A stretch of DNA of 15,469 nucleotides from Acidobacteriaceae bacterium. Its GTDB lineage: Bacteria; Acidobacteriota; Terriglobia; Terriglobales; Acidobacteriaceae. The notes below the pieces were generated by a model. That model did not search any database. It saw only the letters and a list, made by a program, of their open reading frames with translations, and was not told the DNA's origin. Location: contig PMTP01000129.1 of NCBI GenBank assembly GCA_003167305.1, forward strand, positions 1 through 15,469, written 5' to 3'. Position 1 is the first letter of the stretch. Each line of letters opens with the position of its first letter. A program made the position numbers and the translations under genes. Of the stretch, positions 6,576-12,474 are shown one piece after another.

Positions 6576-7661
6576 ATGAGCGACAATCTACCGTTGGCGG
6601 CGCGCAAGCAGGGCCGTCGTGAATTCCTGAAGGCGGGCGGTGCGATCACCGCCGCATTGCTGGCGCCCTCGGCGCTGGCCGGCACACCCAAGGCGCTCTC
6701 CGCGCTTCCCGCATTGCCGTCGAACCCCAGGACGCCCGCGGCCATGCCTACCCGCAACCTGGGCAAGACCGGCTATCGCGTGGGCATCTTCTCGCTGGGC
6801 GGGCAGGCCGCGCTGGAGCACCCCAACAACTTCGACGTGGCCGTTCCCATTGTCGAGCGCGCGCTGGACCTGGGCGTGAACTACATCGACACCTCATCGA
6901 TCTACGGCGGGCCGGAGCGCTGGAGCGAGCAATACATCGGCAAAGTGATGGCGCGCCGCCGCAACGAGGCCTTTCTGGCGACCAAGACCAAGGAGCGGAC
7001 GCGCGACGATTCGATGCGCATGATCGAGAAATCGCTCGAACTGCTCCAGACCGACCACGTGGACCTCTGGCAGTTGCACGATCTCGGCACCATGACCGAC
7101 GTGAACGCAATCTTCGCCAAGGGCGGCGCGATGGAGGCGCTCATCGAGATGCAGCAGCAGAAGGTGGTGCGCAACCTCGGCATCACCGGCCATTACCGGC
7201 CCGATGCGCTGATGGAATGCATCCGGCGCCATCCCTTCGATACGATTCTGATGGCGATGAACGCCGCCGACCCGCACCACTACAGCTTCAACCAGGAACT
7301 GTTGCCGCTGGCGGTCGAGCGGCAGATGGGCATCATCGGAATGAAGATTCCGGGCCGCAGTCGCCTGCTCTCCAGTTGGACGCCGCCGTCGATCGAGGAG
7401 CAGAAGCACTCCTGGGAAGGTATGACCATCCAGACCACAACGCCCGGGACGCTCACCATGCGCGAGGCGATGTACTACACCTTGTCGCGCCCGGTGAGCA
7501 CGGTCATCATCGGCTGCGATTCAATTGCCCAACTGGATGAGAACGTGCAACTGGCGCGGGAGTTCACGCCGCTCAGCGACAATCAGACAGAGGCGCTGGT
7601 GAAGCGCGCCGAGCCGGTCAGCAAGCCCTCGCTCTTCTTCCGCTTCTACGAGCGGGCGTAA
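6576..7661 (+). CDS. Tat-exported aldo/keto reductase
   Basis: A 361-residue aldo/keto reductase with an N-terminal twin-arginine signal: GRREFLK at residues 13-19, a hydrophobic stretch (AITAALLAPSALA) and probable cleavage near residue 35. The TIM-barrel begins at about residue 58. The catalytic tetrad is visible: D105 and Y110 in DTSSIYGG, K137 in LATKTKE, and H168 in WQLHD. There is no C-terminal ferredoxin domain. AGGAGG lies five bases before the ATG. Tat export implies that it folds in the cytoplasm, perhaps with bound cofactor, and acts in the periplasm; how it would be supplied with NADPH there is unclear. It shares this unusual export route with the DUF362 proteins further right. 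Its substrate cannot be told. Confidence 0.9.
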   Translation: MSDNLPLAARKQGRREFLKAGGAITAALLAPSALAGTPKALSALPALPSNPRTPAAMPTRNLGKTGYRVGIFSLGGQAALEHPNNFDVAVPIVERALDLGVNYIDTSSIYGGPERWSEQYIGKVMARRRNEAFLATKTKERTRDDSMRMIEKSLELLQTDHVDLWQLHDLGTMTDVNAIFAKGGAMEALIEMQQQKVVRNLGITGHYRPDALMECIRRHPFDTILMAMNAADPHHYSFNQELLPLAVERQMGIIGMKIPGRSRLLSSWTPPSIEEQKHSWEGMTIQTTTPGTLTMREAMYYTLSRPVSTVIIGCDSIAQLDENVQLAREFTPLSDNQTEALVKRAEPVSKPSLFFRFYERA

Positions 7662-7708
7662 GCACCTGCGGTGCGGCAGACGCCGCTTGTGCGGCAGGAG
7701 TGATTGAT

Positions 7709-7746
7709 GGGCGCCCAGGTCTGGATTTTCAGACCTGGGATTGCCC
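7709..7746. repeat. GATTNT-loop hairpin, copy 3
   Basis: A perfect 10-bp stem, CCCAGGTCTG (7714-7723) with CAGACCTGGG (7730-7739), has the loop GATTTT and a further GGGC/GCCC pairing outside (7709-7712 with 7743-7746). It lies between the convergent aldo/keto reductase and toxin genes, where it could act as a two-way transcription stop, though no T-tract follows. Like copy 1 it is preceded by GGGCGCC. Confidence 0.8.
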
Positions 7747-7757
7747 ACTCTGCAAGG

Positions 7758-8126
7758 CTACCGGAGAAAAGTCACCCGGTTGGTCCACTCCCAGCTTCCG
7801 GCCTCATCCTGCACTGTGGCCAAAGCTGAAACCAGCTCGCCGGTCTCCGCCGGTGAAATGGCCTTCTCGTCCACGAAAATGACCCCGCCATGCAGGCATT
7901 CTTCCTCCGACCAGGCTTTGAGAATGGTAGGAATCGTCAGCCGGTCATAGGTGACGAGCGTCAATTCCTGGTCGGCGGCTTCGCGCAGGATATCGGATGC
8001 ATCCTTGCCCACGAAGTTGCCGCCCTCCCACTCCGCCAGCGCGGAGACAATGAGCGCGCCATTGCGGCGGCGCAGGCCGGCGGCCACGCCTGGCGAAATC
8101 TCTTCATCGAGGAGCAGTTTGAGCAT
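7758..8126 (-). CDS. DUF5615 PIN-like protein, putative toxin
   Basis: A 122-residue protein of the DUF5615 (PIN-like, Mut7-C-like) group, members of which are proposed RNases in toxin-antitoxin pairs. Visible acidic residues that fit the PIN-like active site are D7/E8 in LLLDEEIS, D42 or D45 in GKDASDILREAADQ, and D61 in LVTYDRLTIP. The ATG lies one base after the stop codon of the RHH/DUF433 gene, so the two are surely cotranscribed, with antitoxin first. The length is normal for the family. Function as a toxin is inferred from family and context; no activity has to my knowledge been shown for this group in Acidobacteriota. Confidence 0.85.
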   Translation of the reverse strand: MLKLLLDEEISPGVAAGLRRRNGALIVSALAEWEGGNFVGKDASDILREAADQELTLVTYDRLTIPTILKAWSEEECLHGGVIFVDEKAISPAETGELVSALATVQDEAGSWEWTNRVTFLR

Positions 8127-8127
8127 A

Positions 8128-8574
8128 TCAGCGCTTCGCCGGCCTCTTGGGAACGAACTCGACGGTCTGAGGCAGCATCTGTTTCAGAGCCGCAAATTCC
8201 GTCTCACTGTTCTCGGTGATCGCTTCGTTGATCTCCTGGGGGTACGCCTCCGCGTAGTGGACCGCGGCCTGAATCTTCACCAGCGGCCATCCCAGGTGCT
8301 TGGCGACGGCGGGGGCGTCACCCTTGTAACTGCGCACCAGTTGCATGATCTCCCACACCGCCAGCGAACTAGCCTGGATGCAGGCTTGCCTTCCCGCCGG
8401 AGTATCGCGAAAGTCGATGAAGGCAAACTCGGTGCGGCGCAGGCCCTCCTCCACCAGCCGCGCGCTGGCGTCGCTGGGGGTCCATCCATGCCGGTTCGCC
8501 ATGCGGCGGAGTCGCTTGGCGCTCTCTGTCGGCAGGCGCATACTCACAACCATTGAAGCAGCTTCTTTAGCCAT
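8128..8574 (-). CDS. RHH/DUF433-type antitoxin
   Basis: A 148-residue protein with two parts. Residues 7-48 look like a ribbon-helix-helix DNA-binding domain (MVVSMRLPTESAKRLRRMA, then a second helix ending VEEGLRR). Residues 52-118 resemble the DUF433 winged-helix fold of VapB-like antitoxins (R..CIQASSLAVWEIMQLVRSYKGDAPAVAKHLGW, then VKIQAAVHYAEAY). The basic tail PKRPAKR could contact the toxin or RNA. It precedes the DUF5615 gene by one base. GAGGGA precedes the ATG. The AT-rich 69-base upstream gap contains a minus-strand TACAAT (8604-8609) and TGTAAACA (8597-8604), possible -10 and operator sites for autoregulation; these are weak. Confidence 0.8.
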   Translation of the reverse strand: MAKEAASMVVSMRLPTESAKRLRRMANRHGWTPSDASARLVEEGLRRTEFAFIDFRDTPAGRQACIQASSLAVWEIMQLVRSYKGDAPAVAKHLGWPLVKIQAAVHYAEAYPQEINEAITENSETEFAALKQMLPQTVEFVPKRPAKR

Positions 8575-8643
8575 CGTTCCCTCTGTGTGTCGCTTTTGTA
8601 AACATTGTAGCGCACTTTTCCCGTTACGTATTAAAAATTTCAG

Positions 8644-9663
8644 CTACCCCAACTGGCTCACCTTCACTTGCAACTTGTCGAAGTCCACGGTGCCCAGGCC
8701 GCGAGCGGCGGCCATCTCCAGGTAAGGCATCTGCGCGGGGTCGAGGTTCCAGTAGGCCTTGGCTGCATAGGCGTCGATGGCCACTGGATCGGTTCCGGCG
8801 ATGATGGTCTTCTTTATCAAAACATCTTCGAGGTTGCCGCCGGTGGGGCCGTTGCGCAGCAGGATGCGGTAGCAGTCCAGCATCGTGAGCGTGGGCAGCA
8901 TGAAGAATGCGAGATCGGCGAGGCTCTGATGAATCTGCTGGTGCAGGCGGTTGCGCTCGCCGCCGAGGATGCCGTACCAGTTCTTCATGCCCAGCGTTGC
9001 GCCGGTGAGGACGTGATGCTTGGCGATGGGCAGGTTGAAGATTTTATCGGCTTCGAGAAACGGCGTGAAGATGGGCCAGCTCTTCAGCACCACGCCGCCT
9101 ACCTCCACTTCGCGGAAGAGCTCGGGATCGGGCAGGATGACCTCGGCGTGCTCGGCGAGCGCGGCGGCCTGAATGCCGGAGCGATGGAAGCAGCGGCGGG
9201 CTTCGTTGCAGCTTACATCAGTGACAATGACGCGCTTGGCCCCCGCCTGCCAGCACTGCCGAACCATCTCGGCGACCACATCGGGGTTGGTGTTGGCGGC
9301 CTGCTCCGGCGTGCGGTCCCAGGCGATGTTGGGCTTGAGGACTACCACGTCCTGGCGGCTGACAAAGCGACCAATGCCGCCCAGATTTTCGAGCGCCTGA
9401 GCCACCAGCGCGCGTGGTTCGCCGTTCTGGACCACAGTGAGATGCGGCCATTGCGAATCGTCGACGATGCGATGGTCGCGGCGCGCCTGCTCGGCTTGCG
9501 CCGGAAGCGGACGGAAGCTGTGCTTGCTGAGCCAGACGGCCGCGCCCGTTGCGCCTGCCGCCACACCGCCCACGCGCAGCAGTTGCAGCAGAGCCTCGCG
9601 GCGCGTGAGGCCTTGCGCGGCGCCTTGCATCTCTTCCGGCTTGCGATCGGTTTCCGCGGCCAT
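8644..9663 (-). CDS. Tat-exported DUF362 protein, divergent paralogue
   Basis: A 339-residue DUF362 (PF04015) protein with a Tat signal: LTRREALLQLL (19-29) followed by VGGVAAGATGAAVWL. Family core motifs are VVLKPNIAWDRTPEQAANTNPD, AKRVIVTDVSCNEARRCF, IFNLPIAKHHVLTGATLGMKNWYGILGGERN and GTDPVAIDAYAA. GGAGG lies seven bases before the ATG. DUF362 proteins have no settled function; some are annotated as iron-sulfur proteins, but no CxxCxxC cluster is present here, only scattered cysteines. It is the last gene of the five-gene minus-strand redox cluster and is clearly less similar to the two upstream DUF362 genes than they are to each other. Predicted periplasmic. Confidence 0.88.
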   Translation of the reverse strand: MAAETDRKPEEMQGAAQGLTRREALLQLLRVGGVAAGATGAAVWLSKHSFRPLPAQAEQARRDHRIVDDSQWPHLTVVQNGEPRALVAQALENLGGIGRFVSRQDVVVLKPNIAWDRTPEQAANTNPDVVAEMVRQCWQAGAKRVIVTDVSCNEARRCFHRSGIQAAALAEHAEVILPDPELFREVEVGGVVLKSWPIFTPFLEADKIFNLPIAKHHVLTGATLGMKNWYGILGGERNRLHQQIHQSLADLAFFMLPTLTMLDCYRILLRNGPTGGNLEDVLIKKTIIAGTDPVAIDAYAAKAYWNLDPAQMPYLEMAAARGLGTVDFDKLQVKVSQLG

Positions 9664-9693
9664 GGTAATCCTCCCAGTTGAGGTTCAAGGTTT

Positions 9694-9733
9694 CCCACCC
9701 TAGGCGCAAAAACAAAAACGCGCCGAGGGTGGG
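9694..9733. repeat. A-rich-loop hairpin repeat
   Basis: CCCACCCT (9694-9701) pairs with AGGGTGGG (9726-9733) and GGCGC (9703-9707) with GCGCC (9720-9724), with one A-G mismatch between them; the 12-base loop is AAAAACAAAAAC. It lies in the 100-base gap between two DUF362 genes. Read on the minus strand the loop is T-rich but is not followed by a T-tract, so it is an odd terminator at best. It resembles GCCCCACCCT...AGGGTGGG repeats I recall from acidobacterial intergenic DNA. Confidence 0.75.
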
Positions 9734-9746
9734 GCACCCAGATTGT

Positions 9747-9774
9747 TCTAAACTTCCATCAATCTAAACTTCCA
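9747..9774. repeat. 12-base direct repeat across a DUF362 stop codon
   Basis: TCTAAACTTCCA occurs at 9747-9758 and 9763-9774. The second copy covers the last codons and stop of the DUF362 gene ending at 9764; the first lies just downstream. This looks like a short slippage duplication. Confidence 0.7.
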
Positions 9775-10774
9775 GCAGGTGAATGCGCTGGGGATCGTTG
9801 GTGCCCAGATTGTGAGTTTTGTCAGCGGCAGTTACAATGTAGCGAGGTGGACGGCCCGCGGCTTCCAGCGTCGGCACGCCCGCATCGGCGCGCTTGCGTT
9901 CGATCATTTGCCACGCGGTGTGATCAAGGGCGACGCGATCCTCGCCGACGATGAGCGCATTGGGTTGCCAGAGGCGCTCGGGATGGAAGCCCGGACCGCC
10001 GTCATAAACCGAGGACATCGCGTCGCCGATGGTGAAGCGAACCTTCTCGCGGATGGTGGGAATGCAATTCAGGTCGGCGACAGAGGGATTGCAGCCGTTG
10101 GCGTGCAGTTCATTGGGGCGCTCAACGACTCCGTACATATTCTTCATCGCGAAGGTAACGCCTGCCATGCTGTGGTCCTTCAGAATCGGCAGGCCGATCA
10201 CCATCGCGCACTCGCGGGAGAGAATCTTGGTGAGTTTGACCTTGACCGTGCCCCATGTCATCGGCTGCTCCTCAAAGCCCGCCTGGTCGCTGGGGTAACT
10301 GCGGATGTGACTGCGATCGGTGTTGATGGCGAAGCCGCAAGCCTCCAGAAAGTGGGCGTTCTGGTCCCACACCAAAATGTTTCCGGGCTTGACGCCGATC
10401 TGTTGCAGCCGCTCCGCAATCGCCAGCGTCAGCGCCCGGTGCGTGCAGATTCCTTTGCCGCCCAGGCCGTTCACCTTGAGGCCAATCACCTTATCCGCGG
10501 AGACCAGGTTCGCGGGCACGATGCGCTTCCATGCTTCGATGGGCTTGTCGCGGCCGGTGTAAGCGGCGATGGCGCGGTCGAGCAGAGCCTGCACGCGCTT
10601 CTCGTCCAGTTGCCCGCTCGCATCATGCAGCGCGGCGTCGCGCGCTATCACGACTTTGGATTTGCCTGTCTGGGTGTGCTGGTCGAGCGTTGCGGCAACG
10701 CCCAGTTTGCTGTTTGAGCTGAGCAGCACGGCTCCCGCGGCTGCTGTCTTCAAAAAATCACGGCGGTTATTCAT
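9764..10774 (-). CDS. Tat-exported DUF362 protein, tandem copy B
   Basis: A 336-residue DUF362 protein. The start at 10774 (MNNRRDFLKTAAAGAVLL) has AAAGGA seven bases upstream and begins directly with the Tat motif NRRDFLK; an ATG five codons earlier at 10789 is less well placed. Core motifs include VIGLKVNGLGGKGICTH, GLPILKDHSMAGVTFAMKN and FTIGDAMSSVYDGGPGF. The C-terminus HNLGTNDPQRIHL is shared with the upstream copy ending at 10935, and the two are about two-thirds identical by eye. Five cysteines occur singly, with no ferredoxin motif. Upstream lie 160 bases with TAAA-loop hairpins; downstream lies an A-rich-loop hairpin. Both could alter expression within the cluster. Predicted periplasmic; function unknown. 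Confidence 0.88.
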   Translation of the reverse strand: MNNRRDFLKTAAAGAVLLSSNSKLGVAATLDQHTQTGKSKVVIARDAALHDASGQLDEKRVQALLDRAIAAYTGRDKPIEAWKRIVPANLVSADKVIGLKVNGLGGKGICTHRALTLAIAERLQQIGVKPGNILVWDQNAHFLEACGFAINTDRSHIRSYPSDQAGFEEQPMTWGTVKVKLTKILSRECAMVIGLPILKDHSMAGVTFAMKNMYGVVERPNELHANGCNPSVADLNCIPTIREKVRFTIGDAMSSVYDGGPGFHPERLWQPNALIVGEDRVALDHTAWQMIERKRADAGVPTLEAAGRPPRYIVTAADKTHNLGTNDPQRIHLLEV

Positions 10775-10796
10775 CGCATTCCTTTCCATCCCTCAG

Positions 10797-10865
10797 GGGC
10801 TAAAGCCCGCTTTGATTTTGCATCCTTTACGGCACGACTAAAGTCGTGCCCTGTTACAAAACAGG
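10797..10865. repeat. TAAA-loop hairpin cluster between DUF362 copies
   Basis: Three short hairpins follow in a row. GGGC-TAAA-GCCC occupies 10797-10808. GGCACGAC-TAAA-GTCGTGCC occupies 10831-10850. CCTGTT-ACAA-AACAGG occupies 10850-10865. A related GCCTGTAAAGCCGTGCCC lies at 10888-10905. The shared CTAAAG core and tandem arrangement mark a composite repeat of a kind I recall in acidobacterial intergenic DNA. It fills much of the 160-base gap between the two tandem DUF362 genes. Confidence 0.75.
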
Positions 10866-10934
10866 CCTACTATCGAGTTTTTCCGCAGCCTGTAAAGCCG
10901 TGCCCTTTCAAAACATCGATTTCATCAGAGCTTC

Positions 10935-11924
10935 CTAGATCTCCATCAGGTGAATGCGTTGCGGATCGTTGGTTCCGAGGTTGTGCTTAGCGTCGGCAGC
11001 AGTATTAAGAAATGTCGTCGGACGGCCCGTGGACTCAAGCGTCGGCAGGCCCATCTCGGCGCGCTTGCGTTCCACCATCTTCCACCCGGTGTAATCGATG
11101 GCCACCGGATCCTGGCCGACGATGAGCGCGTTGGGGTACCAGAGATGCTCGGGGCGGAAGACAGGACCTCCCTCATAAATGGAGGCCATGGCGTCGCCGA
11201 TGGTGAAACGGAATTTGTCGCGCAGCGCGGGAATGCAATTCAGGTCAGCGATGGCCGGATCGCAGGCGTTGGCGTGAAGCTGATCGGGACGCTGGATGGC
11301 GCCATAAAAATTCTTCAGCGAGAAGGTGACGCCAGCCCGGTCGTGATCCTTGAGAACGGGAAGGTTGATGACGAAGTCGCACTCGCGGGTAAGTATCTTG
11401 GCCAGATTCACGCGTACCGAGCCGAAGGTGTAGGGCTGCTCCTCATGGCCAAAGCCCTCCATATCAGTGCCGATGACGCGGATGCGATTACGGTCGGTCG
11501 ATATCGTGTAGCCGGCGCGCTCCAAATCGCCGCGGCGGCACTCCCACACCACGATCTCGCCAGGCTTGACGCCGGCCTGACGCAGCCGCTCGCAGATGGC
11601 CAGCGTCAGCGCCAGATGGGTTGCGATGGGCTTGCCGCCCATGCCGTTGACTTTGAGGCCAATGACCTTGCCCACAGGCACGATGTGCTTCCACGCCTCG
11701 ACCGGCTTGTCGCGGCCCGTGTAGGCGGCGATGGCGCGGTCCAGCAGATCAGCCACGCGCTTCTCGTCCAGTTGTCCTTCCGCTGAGTGCAGCGCGGCAT
11801 CGCGGGCAACCACGACTTTTGACTTGCGCGGGTCGAGCATCGCGGCCAGCCCCAACTTGCTCTGCGAGCCGAGCAGCACGGCTCCCGTGGCTGCGGTCTT
11901 CAAAAAATCACGGCGGCTCTTCAT
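10935..11924 (-). CDS. Tat-exported DUF362 protein, tandem copy A
   Basis: A 329-residue DUF362 protein beginning MKSRRDFLKTAATGAVLLG, a compact Tat signal (SRRDFLK, an exact match to the consensus). Core motifs are VIGLKVNGMGGKPIATHLALTL, INLPVLKDHDRAGVTFSLKNFYG, FTIGDAMASIYEGGPVF and IVGQDPVAIDYTGWKM. The C-terminal HNLGTNDPQRIHL equals that of the next gene. DNA coding the signal peptides is nearly identical in the two genes (44 of 46 bases, 10721-10766 against 11871-11916), evidence for tandem duplication or gene conversion. It begins 37 bases after the lipoprotein gene and is probably cotranscribed. No iron-sulfur motif. Role unknown; location suggests a periplasmic partner of the polyferredoxin. 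Confidence 0.88.
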   Translation of the reverse strand: MKSRRDFLKTAATGAVLLGSQSKLGLAAMLDPRKSKVVVARDAALHSAEGQLDEKRVADLLDRAIAAYTGRDKPVEAWKHIVPVGKVIGLKVNGMGGKPIATHLALTLAICERLRQAGVKPGEIVVWECRRGDLERAGYTISTDRNRIRVIGTDMEGFGHEEQPYTFGSVRVNLAKILTRECDFVINLPVLKDHDRAGVTFSLKNFYGAIQRPDQLHANACDPAIADLNCIPALRDKFRFTIGDAMASIYEGGPVFRPEHLWYPNALIVGQDPVAIDYTGWKMVERKRAEMGLPTLESTGRPTTFLNTAADAKHNLGTNDPQRIHLMEI

Positions 11925-11961
11925 AGGTCAACTCTCGCTTTCCCGGCGCGATCAAGCATGG

Positions 11962-12459
11962 TTACAGTTTCGCTTCCACGCCATGCGCCAGCGCCAGCAG
12001 AGCCTGCGGAGCGTCGGGCGTCAGCTCATAGGCAACGATGCGCACCAGCGATGGGCCTTTGCGGAAGATCACGCTCTGCGCATAGGCTACGCCGGCATCG
12101 CCCAGTGGAACGGTCTTGGCGTCCTTGGTTTGCCCCTTCTCCATGATCTTGCTCGCGCCGGCCGCATCCTTCATCGTGTATACGTCCACCGTCGCCTCCA
12201 ACTGGCCCTGGTACTTGTAGTCGGAGGTGGAGGTGGAGACTACGCCGGCCGAGAGGTACTGCTCGGCATCGCCGTCGATGTATTGCCACAAGTCCTTGGC
12301 AGCAAAGACACGGGTCTCGCTGGTTTTTTCCCAGCCGGCAAGTGCGCCCGATTTGGGGAACGGATCGACGATCTTCTTCTTGCATCCTGTGGTCGCGGTA
12401 ATCACGACAAGAATAATCGCCGCAATGGCCAGCATCCATTTCATTGAGCATAATTTCAC
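11962..12459 (-). CDS. DUF6599-like lipoprotein
   Basis: A 165-residue protein with a lipoprotein signal: a hydrophobic stretch (WMLAIAAIILVVITATT) followed by GCKKK, where the Cys would be lipidated. I chose the GTG at 12459 because AAAGGAG lies eight bases before it; the ATG at 12444 (MKWML) is possible but poorly placed, and the longer open frame up to 12567 runs into the upstream gene. The mature part contains LWQYIDGDAEQYLSAG, which resembles the YIDG-x-AE-x-Y motif of the family I know as DUF6599, and later VDVYTMKDAAGASKIMEK and AQSVIFRKGPSLVRI. It starts 13 bases after the polyferredoxin stop codon, with its ribosome binding site overlapping that stop. Probably an envelope-anchored partner of the redox proteins; function unknown. 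Confidence 0.82.
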   Translation of the reverse strand: MKLCSMKWMLAIAAIILVVITATTGCKKKIVDPFPKSGALAGWEKTSETRVFAAKDLWQYIDGDAEQYLSAGVVSTSTSDYKYQGQLEATVDVYTMKDAAGASKIMEKGQTKDAKTVPLGDAGVAYAQSVIFRKGPSLVRIVAYELTPDAPQALLALAHGVEAKL

Positions 12460-12467
12460 GGAAGAGT

Positions 12468-12474
12468 CTCCTTT
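12468..12474 (-). promoter_or_regulatory. Ribosome binding site of the lipoprotein gene
   Basis: AAAGGAG on the minus strand, eight bases before a GTG at 12459, overlaps the TAA stop of the polyferredoxin gene (12473-12475). It decides for the GTG start and implies translational coupling. Confidence 0.55.

Noticed and set aside
396..7739. CRISPR-like repeats
   Set aside because: The three similar hairpins are kilobases apart with no regular spacing, and no cas gene is visible.
8668..9681. Long plus-strand open frame of 337 codons opposite a DUF362 gene
   Set aside because: The minus-strand frame has a Tat signal and DUF362 motifs; the antisense frame has no recognisable domain and follows from high-GC codon usage. 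The same holds for the long antisense frames at 9779-10717 and 10950-11786.
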